A stretch of 60,594 nt of DNA. Origin: Bacillota bacterium. Lineage in GTDB: Bacteria > Bacillota > Sulfobacillia > RBS10-35 > JAJYVN01. This document shows positions 35,162 to 45,236 of the stretch, piece after piece (the first letter of the stretch is position 1; each line of letters begins with the position of its first letter). Both the position numbers and the translations under genes were made by a program. The DNA lies in the NCBI GenBank assembly GCA_021806565.1, contig JAJZXK010000006.1, forward strand, positions 1 through 60,594. Direction: 5' to 3'. The notes under the pieces were generated by a model. That model ran no database searches. It was not told the origin of the DNA and saw only the letters and a program-made list of their open reading frames with translations.

Positions 35162-36439
35162 GTGCTGGATCTCCGACAAGTGCGAGAGCGACCCGAAGCG
35201 GTGCGTGCCGCTCTGGCGCGCAAGGGCGAGCCGGGGGCGCTCGACGCCCTCGAACGGGTGCTGAGCCTCGATCGCCAGCGGCGCGAACTCCTTTTGCGCG
35301 TCGAGACGCTCCGCGCCCAGCGCAACCACCTTTCGGGTGCCGTGGCGGCGGCGGGCCGGGAGGACCGGCAGGCGCTGGTCGCCGAGGCGAAGGCGGTGGG
35401 GGCATCCCTCAAGGGGATGGATGCGGACCTGGACCTCTGTCAGGCCCAATTGCGTGAGGCCGCGCTCGAACTGCCGAACGTGCCGGACGCCGAGGTGCCG
35501 GACGGGCAGGGGGATGCGGACAACGTCGAACTCCGGCGACATGGTGCGCTTCCCGTGTTCCAGAGTGTTGCCCAGGCCCATTGGGACATCGGCGCCCGTC
35601 TTGGAGTGTTGGACTTCGAGCGCAGCGGCAAGATCTCCGGTCCGAGGCTCACCGTGTTCCGGGGAGCCGGGGCGCGGCTGGTGCGCGGGCTGGCCTCGTT
35701 CATGCTGGACCTGCATGTCGACCGCCACCGTTGTACCGAGGTGTTACCGCCCTTTTTGGTTAACACCCCGAGCATGTTCGGCACGGGCAACCTGCCGAAG
35801 TTCGGCGGTGACGCCTTTAGGCTGGAGGGGGCGGACCTGTGGCTCATTCCGACGGCGGAGGTCCCCGTCACCAACCTGTATCGGGACGAGATCCTGAGCG
35901 CGGAGGTCCTTCCGATACGCCATGTCGCACATACGCCGTGTTGGCGCTCGGAGGCGGGAGCCGCCGGGCGGGATACACGCGGCCTGATCCGCCAGCATCA
36001 GTTCGACAAGGTCGAGTTGGTCTACTTCACGCGGCCGGATGCGTCCGACGGGCATTTCGAAGAAATCGTTGAAAACGCGGAAACCGTGCTAAGGGCGCTT
36101 GAACTTCCGTATCGTACGGTCGCCGTCTGCGCTGGCGACCTGGGCTTTTCAGCGGCACGGAAATACGACCTCGAGGTCTGGATGCCGAGCTATGAGCGGT
36201 ATGTCGAGATCTCTTCCTGCAGCAATTTCCGGGACTTTCAGGCGAGGCGGGCAAATATTCGGTTCCGGCCGGCGGCGCAGCAGCCCCTGGAGTATGTGCA
36301 TACGCTCAACGGATCCGCCCTCGCCATCGGCCGCACGATCGCGGCGCTCCTGGAGAACGGACAGCAGCCCGATGGATCCGTCCGCCTTCCGCCCGCCCTG
36401 GTGCCCTACCTTGGGATTGCTTCGCTGAGACCGGTCTGA
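35162..36439 (+). CDS. serS: Seryl-tRNA synthetase
   Basis: 425 residues, GTG start after AGGGGGGACC. The N-terminal coiled-coil arm (about 1-105) binds tRNA-Ser. The class II core has motif 2 in CWRSEAGAAGRDTRGLIRQHQFDKVE (CWRSEAG core), EISSCSNFRDFQARRANIRF, and motif 3 in NGSALAIGRTIAALLEN. The 25-bp gap from mtnA leaves no room for a T-box leader, so it is probably co-transcribed from upstream. Confidence 0.96.
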   Translation: MLDLRQVRERPEAVRAALARKGEPGALDALERVLSLDRQRRELLLRVETLRAQRNHLSGAVAAAGREDRQALVAEAKAVGASLKGMDADLDLCQAQLREAALELPNVPDAEVPDGQGDADNVELRRHGALPVFQSVAQAHWDIGARLGVLDFERSGKISGPRLTVFRGAGARLVRGLASFMLDLHVDRHRCTEVLPPFLVNTPSMFGTGNLPKFGGDAFRLEGADLWLIPTAEVPVTNLYRDEILSAEVLPIRHVAHTPCWRSEAGAAGRDTRGLIRQHQFDKVELVYFTRPDASDGHFEEIVENAETVLRALELPYRTVAVCAGDLGFSAARKYDLEVWMPSYERYVEISSCSNFRDFQARRANIRFRPAAQQPLEYVHTLNGSALAIGRTIAALLENGQQPDGSVRLPPALVPYLGIASLRPV

Positions 36440-36449
36440 ACCGGCGGAT

Positions 36450-37277
36450 TCATGCCGCGCCCGTCCGTGCCGCGGCGGTACCGGCAGTGGTCGATGTCGA
36501 GGCGGCTGGCGGTTCGAGATTCGGTTTGCGCCCGCTACCGCGGGGATCCGTGCGCATCGCGGGTCCCTTGGCCCACAGCTCACCCAGGGTGGTCAGCTTG
36601 TAGCCGCGCTCCGCGAGGCCCTTGAAGATCGCCGGCAGCGCGAGGTCGGTCTGCTTGCACGTGTCGCTGGCGTGCAGCAGGATGATGGCGCCGGGGAAGG
36701 CACCGGAGACCACGCGGTGCACGATGGTTCCCACGCCCGGGTTGAGCCAGTCGCGGGAGTCGATGGACCAGATGATGGTTTCATATCCGAGACCGCGCGC
36801 CGTCTCTACGACGCTACCGTTGAAGTCCCCGTTTGGTGGACGGAAGAAGCGGATGGGCTTACCCGCATACTCACGCAGCACAGCGTCCGCCGCGCCCACG
36901 TTGTCCGCGATGGCGGAAGGGCTCCTGCCACTCAGATTCACATGGGCCTGTCCGTGGCTGGCGAGTTCGTTCCCTCCGGCCAGGATGGCCTTGATCGCGG
37001 ACGGATTGCGCTTGGCCCAGGGGCCGGAGACGAAAAAGGTAGCCGCCTGGTGGTGGTGGTGCAAGGTGGCGAGCACCTTGGGCAGCATCGCGTCCCCCCA
37101 ACTCACGTCGAAGGTGAGGGCCATCACTTTGCTGTGGGTCGCGATGTAATAGACGGGATGTGCGTCGGCCCGCGCCTGTGCTTCTCGAACCGCAACGGTG
37201 ACCGCCAGGAGGCCCACGGCAGTGAGCAGGGCCGGAAGCAAGCGTCGCCGGCGCACGCGAAACCACCTCGCCGGCAA
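36450..37277 (-). CDS. Polysaccharide deacetylase, PdaB-like
   Basis: 275 residues with an N-terminal basic segment and one membrane helix (LLPALLTAVGLLAVTVAV), then a CE4 NodB domain: MALTFDVSWGD (catalytic and metal Asp), ELASHGQAHVNLS (metal His pair), RFFRPPNGDFN, WSIDSRDWLNPG and the end motif GAIILLHASD. Resembles the sporulation PdaB type. A Ser/Thr/Ala-rich C-terminal tail is extra. It probably deacetylates peptidoglycan or cortex glycans outside the membrane. Confidence 0.88.
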   Translation of the reverse strand: MPARWFRVRRRRLLPALLTAVGLLAVTVAVREAQARADAHPVYYIATHSKVMALTFDVSWGDAMLPKVLATLHHHHQAATFFVSGPWAKRNPSAIKAILAGGNELASHGQAHVNLSGRSPSAIADNVGAADAVLREYAGKPIRFFRPPNGDFNGSVVETARGLGYETIIWSIDSRDWLNPGVGTIVHRVVSGAFPGAIILLHASDTCKQTDLALPAIFKGLAERGYKLTTLGELWAKGPAMRTDPRGSGRKPNLEPPAASTSTTAGTAAARTGAA

Positions 37278-37301
37278 CAGAGTGCCGCAGAGGGGGTGGC
37301 C

Positions 37302-38879
37302 CTATGCGTCGCCGCTCCGCGCGGCCGCGGTGCCGTCCTTCTCTTCTGAGAGGCGTTGCTGCTGCGCCAGGACACGCAGGCCGAGCTTATCCACCTTTCC
37401 GGCGGCGTTGCGGGGAAGCTCTGTGCGCAAGACCACCGAACGCGGGCACTTGTATCCGGCGAGCAGACCGCGGCAATGGCGGATGATCGCGGTGTCGCTG
37501 GCCGAGGATCCGGGTCTGAGCACCACGAAGGCGACGACCCGCTCCCCACGGACCGGATCCGGGGTTCCGACCACCGCGGCGTCGGCCACTGCGGGATGCA
37601 GCAACAGGGTGTCTTCCACCTCGCGCGGGTAGACGTTCAGGCCGCCAACGAGAATCAGGTCCACCAGGCGCTCCAACAGAAACACGTATCCGTCTTCGTC
37701 CTGCACGCCCAGGTCGCCGGTATGCAGCCAACCGTCGCGCAGGGTGACGTTGGTCTGTTCGGGCTGGTTCAGATAGCCGAGCATCACGTTCGGTCCGCGC
37801 ACCAGCACCTCCCCGGGGACTCCGCGCGGCGCCTCTCCGCCATGGGCGTCGGCGATGCGGACCTGGACACCCGGAACCGGAAGCCCGACGGACCCTGGTT
37901 TACGCGTGCCGTGTTCCGGGTTGAGGTAGGCCAACGGTCCCGCCTCGGTCGGGCCGTTGCCTTCCAGCACGGAGACGCCGTAGCGCTCCTGGAGGGCTTT
38001 GATCACCGGCAGGGGCATGGCCGCGCCGCCCGTGATGGCGAAGCGTAGCGAACTAAAGTCGACCGGTGCGTCCGGGCCGATGGAGGCCAGGATGGCACCG
38101 AAATGCGCCGGGACGCCGGGGAAGATGGTGATCCGTTCGGCCGCGATGACGCGGAGGACCGCATCCGGCCGGAACTGGGGGAGGATGACCAGCGCGGCGC
38201 CGGTGGAAACACAGGCCAAGAGGCACGCCATCTGGGCGTAGGAGTGGAAGAGCGGCAGGACGCACAGGAACCGGTCTGCCTCGCTCGCGGTGAAGCGCCG
38301 GCGTGCCTGGTCCAGATCCCACAGGAGCCCCGCATGGCTCAGCAGCGCGCCCTTCGGACGGCCGGTGGTACCGGCTGTGTAGAGGCAGGTCGCGGGCGCG
38401 CCGGCCGGAACGGGCGGCTTTGTCGGACCCAGGGGCGGTTGAGAGGCCAGCCATGACTCCAGCGGAATGGAACTCGGTTCCACCTCACCCCTGCCGGCCA
38501 CCAGGACGTGGCGCAGTTGGGGTAGCTCTTGGCGCGCCGCCTGGATCGCTCCATCGCCACCTGCCTGCGTGATGATGGCGACGGCCTGAGAGTCGCGCAG
38601 AATGTGGGTGAGTTCTCGTGGCTGATACCGTGGATTGGTCGGTACGGCGACGGCGCCGATGCGCAGAATGCCGAAGAATACGACGAGGTAATCTACACTG
38701 TTGGGAAGTTGCAGGACAACGAAGTCTCCTGCACGCACACCCAATCCATGAAGACCACCGGCCATTTTCGCGGAGCGAGCCTCCAGCTCACGCCAGGAGA
38801 CCCGTTCTCCTTCGCAAACCACCGCTTCACGCTCGGGAAAAAGCCGTGCGGTCTCGCTGAGTCGTTCGCCGATCAACAC
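37302..38879 (-). CDS. Acyl-CoA synthetase (AMP-forming)
   Basis: 525 residues, ANL superfamily. P-loop YTAGTTGRPKGALLSH (TAGTTGRPKG core), GNGPTEAGP, the hinge DGWLHTGD, and the C-terminal Lys in NAAGKVDK are present, so the enzyme looks active. Overall similarity is to medium/long-chain fatty acid-CoA ligases (LcfB/FadD type); the substrate is not certain. Starts 24 bases before the deacetylase on the same strand. Confidence 0.88.
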   Translation of the reverse strand: MLIGERLSETARLFPEREAVVCEGERVSWRELEARSAKMAGGLHGLGVRAGDFVVLQLPNSVDYLVVFFGILRIGAVAVPTNPRYQPRELTHILRDSQAVAIITQAGGDGAIQAARQELPQLRHVLVAGRGEVEPSSIPLESWLASQPPLGPTKPPVPAGAPATCLYTAGTTGRPKGALLSHAGLLWDLDQARRRFTASEADRFLCVLPLFHSYAQMACLLACVSTGAALVILPQFRPDAVLRVIAAERITIFPGVPAHFGAILASIGPDAPVDFSSLRFAITGGAAMPLPVIKALQERYGVSVLEGNGPTEAGPLAYLNPEHGTRKPGSVGLPVPGVQVRIADAHGGEAPRGVPGEVLVRGPNVMLGYLNQPEQTNVTLRDGWLHTGDLGVQDEDGYVFLLERLVDLILVGGLNVYPREVEDTLLLHPAVADAAVVGTPDPVRGERVVAFVVLRPGSSASDTAIIRHCRGLLAGYKCPRSVVLRTELPRNAAGKVDKLGLRVLAQQQRLSEEKDGTAAARSGDA

Positions 38880-39256
38880 TTCCCATCCAACCCCCCTGTG
38901 TCAGAGGACGGGTGCGCTCCATCGGCGGCGTGGGCGCGGATCACACCGATGCCGCGGGTAAGCACCATACACGGCTATCGAAATGGAAGCCGCGGCGTCT
39001 CGCAGCCGGCATCCTTCAGGGAGAACGGATCTGGTACCGCGCCGACCTGGACCAAGCATACCGCCGGCGGGTCGAGGATGCGAGTGGCAGATCGGGAACC
39101 GGCCCAGGCGCCCCGGATACCAAGGGATTCGGCGCGTGGTCCGGGCGGCGAAGCGTTCTCCCGCATCCGAGGGCGATCACTTCGACCAAGACCCCTTGAA
39201 CCCGACTCCCTTCCGGCGAGCCCACGGCAGGGGGAAGCGGGGGAGGGGTATCGCCC
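38880..39256. other. Intergenic, nothing recognised
   Basis: Divergent gap between the acyl-CoA synthetase and the metallophosphoesterase remnant. Open frames are Arg/Gly-rich without homology. A purine-rich GGGGGAGGGG stretch near 39238-39248 is the only ribosome-site-like signal. Confidence 0.5.
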
Positions 39257-40523
39257 ATCCAACCACTGACGATCCTGCACACCGGCGACCTCGGCGAGAT
39301 CGGCACTGAGCTCGCCGGCACCAGGCTGAGAATCTTTCCGCAGCTCGCGGGGTTGGAGCGAAACGTCCGGCCGGACCTCCTCACCGATGGCGGTGACACG
39401 CTGCCTGCGGTGGCGGGCGGAGCGCCGGGACTCGCCTGGATCTCCGACATGGCATACACGGCCTGGGTGCCCGGCAACCACGATCTGGATCTCCCCGCAG
39501 ACTCCCTGATCCCCGCGATCCAACGCGGGGCGACGCCAGTGGTTGCCGCAAACCTGGCCGCCACTGGCTGGAGTCCGCCCGGCCACCTCGTCGCTGGCGG
39601 AGGCAGGATCGCGATTGTCGGGCTGACGCGGTCCGGACGGGATCCTGGCTGGGTCGTGACCGATCCGGCCGCCGGACTCCGGAAGCGGGTGGACACCCTC
39701 GTCCTTCTGGGCCACAGCGGTGCCTCCGAAAAACGGGGGCTTCGAGCTCGTCGTGAGCGGCCGCGGCACCAGGAGCTACCGGTACCGCTGTGGATCGGCG
39801 GAACACCGGTCGTGCAGGTGGGTGCGAACGGACGGCATGTGGGCTTCATCCGCGGTGTGCCCGGCGACTGGCGACATCAACTGCTCGCAGCGGCGAACTT
39901 CCCGCCTGACTTGGCGCTGGCCCGCGATCTGCGCCAAGCACTCCTCCGGCGCCATCCCTTCCTGGGCGAGGTGCTGGCCCATCGCCCGTCGCCGACGGCC
40001 GGCCGGCACGCCGACGCCAAGTGGCCGCTTGCTGACTGGGCGGCGGATGCGGTGGGGGCCGACGCCGCCCCTGTGTCCTGGGCCGCCGTGGAGCCGCATT
40101 GGGCTGCGGGTCCGGTCACCTGCGGGGACAGGTGCAACCTCTACCATCATGACGAGGACCCGCTCGTGGTGGCGAGGTTCGACCGGCCCGCTCTGGTGCG
40201 GGCCGTGGAGGAGTTGGCCAACGCACGCTTGTTGCGGTACCCGCCCGGCGGTGACCGCCGATGCGCGTCTGCCCGAGGGGCAACGCGTCATCGAGTGTCG
40301 CGCCGAGGTGACGGGCGACGAGATCGCGGTGGCGATGACGCGCCACCAGGTTCGTCTTGCGCGGCCGCTGTCGCGCGCGGAGACAGGCATCACGGTGCGG
40401 GACGCCCTGGTTGCGGCGGCCCCGGAAGCGGAACCGGCCCGTCCCACCCACCGACCGGCGGATCGTCTTGATCGGCGGGATGCCGCCCCCGCCGCGTTGG
40501 GGCGCGGCCAAGGGGTAGGGTGA
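39257..40523 (+). pseudogene. Frameshifted 5'-nucleotidase/metallophosphoesterase
   Basis: The opening LTILHTGDLGEIG and VPGNHDLDLP are metallophosphoesterase motifs of the UshA-type 5'-nucleotidases, but no ATG, GTG or TTG precedes them in frame; only ATC (39257) or CTG (39266) after GGGGAGG. Around 39729 homology seems to jump to the next frame (NGGFELVVSGRGT) and back at ELPVPLWIGG. Near 40250 it moves permanently to another frame (DARLPEGQRVIECRAEVTGDEIA). I read this as a decaying gene; sequencing error is an alternative. Confidence 0.6.
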
Positions 40524-41045
40524 CGGACCGTCGCCGCCTTCATGAACCGGAGCGGCCGCATGGCGCACCGGGGCGGATGCGAGCCAGCCCGAGGGTCCTG
40601 GCGGGTGGGTCCTTCCGGTCGCCTGTGTCCAACCCGGGCATGGGGCACGCAAGGCCCGGCCCGCGCCGTGGGCTCCCCGCCGCTGCGATAAGAATTGGTG
40701 CGGTGCGGCCCGGGGGATCGTCAACTACCGTCGGCTAGAGCCGGCCGCTTGTCCACCCGAATCGGCGGACGTCAGGCCGGTTGACGACGGCCCACCGGGG
40801 TCGGATGTACCCACCCCGGCAAGCAAAGGAGCGATCCGGAGCCATGCGCCCACAGCGGTTGTCCGGCAAGCCGGTGCCTTTGGGCGGCGCCTCCTGCCCG
40901 CTGTGCTGCGAGCGTCTTGCCGGGCGGCAGACTGCCCACCCGAACCCGCTACGCCCGGTTTTCAAGTTCCGACCCGTGCTACCGCAAGGGGGGGGAGCGG
41001 CGCTTCCGCTGTCGCCTGAAGGCGGCAGTCCCCGTGCCGCGTGAT
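40524..41045. other. Intergenic, nothing recognised
   Basis: No gene with homology. A small rightward frame at 40781-41044 contains CPLCCE but lacks coding character. It lies between the pseudogene and the convergent hypothetical gene. Confidence 0.45.
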
Positions 41046-42272
41046 TTATGGCTGAAGCTGGATCTCGTGGCGGAGGACGTCGGCTACGAAGCCCGGGCGG
41101 TCCTGGGCAAGCTTGCGGACCCGCTCCTTCGTCTGTGGCACGGTGCCGAGCGCTTCCGCGGCCTGCATCATCGAGGCGTACGCCATCGAGACATCGGCGC
41201 CGGTGACCTCGTAGCCGAAGCCCTGCGAAATCCAGTCGAGCGCGGCGTGGCCGGCCTCGACGGCGAATGCCGGCTGTGTGGTCATATGGTCGCGCGCCGC
41301 CCGCGCGAGGGTCTTCGGATCGCAGGGCGACGTGCGGACGAGCTCGATGGCGGTGGTGTAGAGGCCGAGATCCTTGGCGGCGGTGAACCACCTGCCCTCC
41401 TCGCCCGGCGTCGTCGCGACGAGGTCTGCCAGGATCTGTTCGGGAGGCTTGTGTGGGTACTTCCTGGCGACGGCGCGGAACGACGCCAGGTACGTCCCGC
41501 CGCGATTCGCCCGCAGGCCGTACCGCGTGTATGCCTCCTCGATGAGGCCGCGGGAGAGGAGCATCTCCTCGCACAGCGCATCGATGTCGGCGTCGCCCGT
41601 CCGTGGGCCGCGCGAGGACTCGGCCAGGCGGATCGCCTCGGTCGTTTTGCCCATCGCGCCGAGGGCCTTCACTGCCCAGCGCTTATGGGGCCAGAAGGCC
41701 TCGTCCTTCAGCACGTCGAGGAGTTCGGGGTAGCGTTCGGCGAAGTAGAGGGCGGACAGGCACGCGGCCGCGCCGTGGAAGTAGCCGCGCACCTTCTGGT
41801 CGTGGCTCAGCGCGTCGCGGGTGATGCCGAGCAGCCGGTCGGCCCACTCCGAGGCCGCCCCCTTCGAGCCGCACAGTTCACCCCAGTGGTCGGCGAGCGA
41901 TTCGATGTATGGCATCGCGTCCGCGGCGTGCGCCTCCCAGAGCCGCTCGAGCCAGGCGTCGCGCACCTTGGGGTCCGATGGCGCTTTGGCGATGATCGGA
42001 ACCAGAGCCTCAATGGCGTGGTTGACGGCGGTGCCGATGGCACCCGACGAGCTGTCCACCTGCTCGAGCGCGGGGGACAGGCGCTCAAGAAAGAGCACGG
42101 CGCCCTCGGCGCCGAGCGCCGGGTCGTGGCGGGCGGCCCTCTTGATCTCGCTCACCGCCTGCTTGATGCGCTGGATCGGGGGCTGCGACTTCCAGCCGAA
42201 GGCCCGCCGCCGGAAGCGGGCCTTGAACTCCCACCTGTGCTCAGCGGCGCCCGCGACTCGCTTGGCGGTCAT
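41046..42272 (-). CDS. Conserved hypothetical helical-repeat protein
   Basis: 408 residues from the ATG at 42272, which overlaps the stop of the upstream fragment (ATGA). Almost entirely helical with TPR/HEAT-like segments (AERYPELLDVLKDEAFWPHKRWAVKALGAMG region; DALCEEMLLSRGLIEEAYTRYGL region). The N-terminus HRWEFKARFRRRAFGWKSQPPIQRI is basic and aromatic. I do not know the family's function. Its codon pattern and the IS607 relic just upstream suggest acquisition. Confidence 0.7.
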   Translation of the reverse strand: MTAKRVAGAAEHRWEFKARFRRRAFGWKSQPPIQRIKQAVSEIKRAARHDPALGAEGAVLFLERLSPALEQVDSSSGAIGTAVNHAIEALVPIIAKAPSDPKVRDAWLERLWEAHAADAMPYIESLADHWGELCGSKGAASEWADRLLGITRDALSHDQKVRGYFHGAAACLSALYFAERYPELLDVLKDEAFWPHKRWAVKALGAMGKTTEAIRLAESSRGPRTGDADIDALCEEMLLSRGLIEEAYTRYGLRANRGGTYLASFRAVARKYPHKPPEQILADLVATTPGEEGRWFTAAKDLGLYTTAIELVRTSPCDPKTLARAARDHMTTQPAFAVEAGHAALDWISQGFGYEVTGADVSMAYASMMQAAEALGTVPQTKERVRKLAQDRPGFVADVLRHEIQLQP

Positions 42273-42577
42273 GCGGACTCCAAGCGCCGGTCGAGCTCGG
42301 TGCGGGAGGCCGGAACCCGGCGGTACCGTCCTCGAAGAGCGGCGGCCCACCGGCTTGTCTCGGTCGACCCGTCACACGCCACACAGGCGGCCACCAGCGA
42401 CGCGGCGTGTTCATCGCGCCGTTGGCGCTTTTGATCGGTGCCCCCGGCGACGCGCCGTTCGGCGGCCGCGCGCATGGCCGCAAGCACCACCTTTCGCGTC
42501 CCGAGATCCGATATGCCCTCGACGCCGGCGGTTCGGAGCACGTCGTCCACCCTCCATCCGCGGCCCGTCGTCACCAT
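42269..42577 (-). CDS. Hypothetical ORF, possibly 5'-truncated by IS607
   Basis: 102 residues, translationally coupled to the helical-repeat gene by an ATGA overlap. Basic and Ala/Arg-rich, unrecognised. The IS607 relic begins about 25 bases upstream of its first ATG, so the original N-terminus may have been lost. Confidence 0.4.
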   Translation of the reverse strand: MVTTGRGWRVDDVLRTAGVEGISDLGTRKVVLAAMRAAAERRVAGGTDQKRQRRDEHAASLVAACVACDGSTETSRWAAALRGRYRRVPASRTELDRRLESA

Positions 42578-42599
42578 CGGGTGCGAACCGATCCAGATC

Positions 42600-43127
42600 C
42601 GTTCCTCTCTTCATAGCCTCTTGTTTCCAGCCGCTTGCGCGGTTAGGTTCCTGCTTGGAGATTCCTGCTTCGTTGCGGCTGGTTTCGCCAGGCCGTTCTC
42701 CTGGCCAGAGCCTTCCGCTCCACAGGTGTTTTGTGTCTCCGGGGAACTCCCGGCGACAAGCGCCGCGAGGTTCCGCGCCGGCGAGTGGTTTCGGATCATG
42801 CCACGCACCGCAAGGTCCTCGACCACGATGACCGACTTGGTTTTCGCACACGCGCCACCTGCCCATCCAGGTCCTCACGCTGGCCACGCTGGTCAGATGA
42901 GGACACACGCGCATAGACGGCCACCCCTGTTGGTTCCTCCTTCGGGGGCTTCAAGATGATGGTGCCTGTCGGCATCTGCTCTGCTGGCACCGGCAATTTG
43001 CCATCGTGGTACATTCGCCACGCGGCTTGGTAGCTGATGCCTTGCTCCTTCGGCCATGCGCCCAGTTTCGTGCCTGCAGTACATCACAGGCGTCGACACG
43101 TGTAGATATTACTGGCCGACAGTTAAT
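42600..43127 (-). mobile_element. IS607 relic 1: tnpA 5' end fused to tnpB 3' end
   Basis: From the right, the tnpA (serine resolvase) N-terminus reads KLGAWPKEQGISYQAAWRMY then VAVYARVSSSDQRGQ, but its start codon is ACG (43071-43069) where relic 3 has ATG. Just after GQVARV the sequence jumps to the C-terminus of tnpB (VVEDLAVRGMIRNHS, then AARNLAAL-like) in another frame. Ends are GATATTACTGGCC...GTTAAT on the right and CGTTCCTCTCTTCATAGCC on the left. It cannot encode either protein. Confidence 0.85.
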
Positions 43128-43722
43128 ACGCCATCAGCGGGATGCGCTACGGCGTCGGCCGGCACCCACGATACCCGCCGGCATGGCCGTACCGAGGCCA
43201 GCGCCCGACCGCATCCCGAGGGTCCCGCCCGGACGGACAAGGGCACACGTTGCGGTGTCCAGGCATCGTGGCGATCGCCAGTTTGTCCACAAGATATGGA
43301 CATCCTGTGGACACTGCAGCCCTGGCTCTGGCGACGGCCGCCCGGCGACCGCCGGCGAGCCTCCCGTCTGTATGGCGCGAGACGTGCCGTCGCAGCAACG
43401 GGTCGGACGGGGCCCGAAACGCTATCCGTCCCTCCCGTGGGCTGACGTGGCCGCTCGGCCCACACCCATGGCGGGGTCAACCGGAAGCCGGTGTGGCCAG
43501 AGCGCGCTGGCGCGGCCGCGCCTGTGTTTGGAGTGCCGCGGAGCCTCGCTGCGGCACTCCGGACCGAGGGCGGCCTGCCTGGAGTCCGGGTGTCTCTGGC
43601 GCAAAGGACGGCAGGGCATGTGGTGGCGGCGTTCGCTGCCGCCGCTGACGCGGGAGCAGGACGGCTGCCGCTGTGGCTCAGGCGGGCGGGCGCGCCGAGC
43701 GCGACGGTCACGACGGGCACGG
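43128..43722. other. Gene-poor segment with an inverted DnaA-box pair
   Basis: No convincing gene; a rightward frame at 43491-43745 is unrecognised. TTGTCCACA (43283-43291) and TGTGGACAC (43306-43314) form an inverted pair around an AT-richer GATATGGACATCC, closer to the DnaA-box consensus than the boxes at oriC. Confidence 0.5.
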
Positions 43723-44313
43723 TCATGCGTCCTCGACCACCGTGATCACGCCCGAAGGCGCCGCCAGCGCTTCCGCCAAGGTCCGACGGGCCGCCTCGTC
43801 GACGTGGATGCGTGGCGGCGGCGGGATCCGATCGGTGCCAGAGTAGGTTCCCGGCCCGTAGAAGGCTCCGTAGCGCAGCACGACCCCGCCGGCTTCCAGC
43901 ACCAAGCGCTCGTGCTCGGCGACGGCCTCACCGCGGCCGGGCGGCGTCCACGCGATGCTCTGAGCGAGAAAGCGGTTCGCCCGCGCCGCCCGGGCGGCGG
44001 TCAAGAGGTTGCGGGTGCCCTCGGTCCGGATGCGGTTGTTGCGCGCGGCGTACTCCTGGATGCGCTCGACCTCGTCGGGCAGGTCCGTCAGTTGATGCAT
44101 CACCAATTCCGGCCGGAACGCAGTGACCGCCTCGGCGAGCTTGTCCGCGTTGAAGACGTCGCAGACCACGGGCTGTGCGCCCAACGCCCGAACCACTTCC
44201 ATTCCGGCGACCGAGCGCGTCATGCCTGCCACCACGTGTCCGGCTGCGACCAGTAACGGTACCAGCCGTATCCCGATCACGCCGCTGGCACCGGCGAGAA
44301 AGACGCGCACCAC
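43723..44313 (-). CDS. NAD(P)-dependent epimerase/reductase family protein
   Basis: 196 residues from the GTG at 44313 with GGAGG 7 bases upstream; the longer frame overlaps arsR-like sequence. Rossmann start VFLAGASGVIGIRLVPLL, then GTRNLLTAA. Active site resembles atypical SDRs without a clear YxxxK; RYGAFYGPGT is present. Short for the family (about 300), with the C-terminal third abbreviated. Substrate unknown. Confidence 0.75.
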   Translation of the reverse strand: MVRVFLAGASGVIGIRLVPLLVAAGHVVAGMTRSVAGMEVVRALGAQPVVCDVFNADKLAEAVTAFRPELVMHQLTDLPDEVERIQEYAARNNRIRTEGTRNLLTAARAARANRFLAQSIAWTPPGRGEAVAEHERLVLEAGGVVLRYGAFYGPGTYSGTDRIPPPPRIHVDEAARRTLAEALAAPSGVITVVEDA

Positions 44314-44375
44314 ACCACCCCCTCCGTGATCCGGGCGGCCATCCGATCCGCCCATCCCCCACCAGGCGCTGGCGG

Positions 44376-45170
44376 TCAGTCCACCGCCGGGCGGGCCACC
44401 GGGCCGGGCTCCGCGCGGCCGCCGTGCCAGCGCGTTGCAAGGATGCCGAACACCTCGTGCAACCCCGCCGTCCCGGCAGGGGTGACGGTGAGGGCGCGGC
44501 CCTTCGGCGCGCGCCGGATCCAGTCCAGTTCCAGCAGTCTGGCAAGCAGTGCGGCACCCAGTCCGCCGGCCAAGTGGTGCCGCTGCTCGCTCCAATCGAC
44601 ACAGTAGCGCACGGTGAGCGGGCGGCCGGCGGGCCGCAGGTCGATCCCGAACGCCCGCAGGCGCACGGCACCGTGAATGGTGATGCGGTAGTCGTTGTCC
44701 CGCCCGAGTGCGCAGAGACGGTCCAGGTGCGCCGCCTCCCGGTGGAAGCAACCGTCGCCGCCGTCGAGGATCCCGTCCCGCAACAGGGCTTCCATGAGCG
44801 CCACGCCAAGTCGGCCGGCCAGGTGGTCGTAACAGCTCCGCGCCTGCCGCAGCGCCCGCAACCGATCGGAGCCGCGCAGCGAGCGCACGGGCACGATGGG
44901 GGCCAGGCGCGCCAGGGCCTCCACCGCCGAGGCTACCTCCGGGCCGGACAGACGGTAGTACCGGTGGCGGCCCCAGGACTCGACGGCCAGCAGGCGGGCC
45001 TGCAGGAGCCGCGCGAGATGTTCGCTCGCGGTCGACGTCGCTACACCTGCCTCCTGTGCGAGCACACTGGACGGCAACGCCCGGCCGTCGGCCAGGGCCA
45101 GCAGCATGCGCGCCCGCGCGGGCTCGCCCACCAGGGCCGCCACCGCCGCGATGTCCACATCCCCATCCAT
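44376..45170 (-). CDS. ArsR-family transcriptional regulator
   Basis: 264 residues from the ATG at 45170. N-terminal winged HTH (ARARMLLALADGRALPSSVLAQEAGVATSTASEHLARLL, core TSTASEHLARL) followed by a ~170-residue C-terminal domain rich in His and Cys that is longer than in classical ArsR. Divergent from an MFS transporter across 66 bp, the usual layout for a local repressor. Confidence 0.85.
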   Translation of the reverse strand: MDGDVDIAAVAALVGEPARARMLLALADGRALPSSVLAQEAGVATSTASEHLARLLQARLLAVESWGRHRYYRLSGPEVASAVEALARLAPIVPVRSLRGSDRLRALRQARSCYDHLAGRLGVALMEALLRDGILDGGDGCFHREAAHLDRLCALGRDNDYRITIHGAVRLRAFGIDLRPAGRPLTVRYCVDWSEQRHHLAGGLGAALLARLLELDWIRRAPKGRALTVTPAGTAGLHEVFGILATRWHGGRAEPGPVARPAVD

Positions 45171-45236
45171 ACCCGGTACTCTACCACTCCGCCCTTCGGT
45201 CGCCACCGAAACATCCGCGGGTTATGGTCCTGTAGG

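Noticed and set aside
38529..39269. Rightward frame antisense to the acyl-CoA synthetase
   Set aside because: Shadow of a strongly supported gene; no homology in the non-overlapping part.
43109..43726. Leftward 205-codon frame
   Set aside because: No family features; overlaps the DnaA-box pair and the IS607 end; typical GC-rich shadow.
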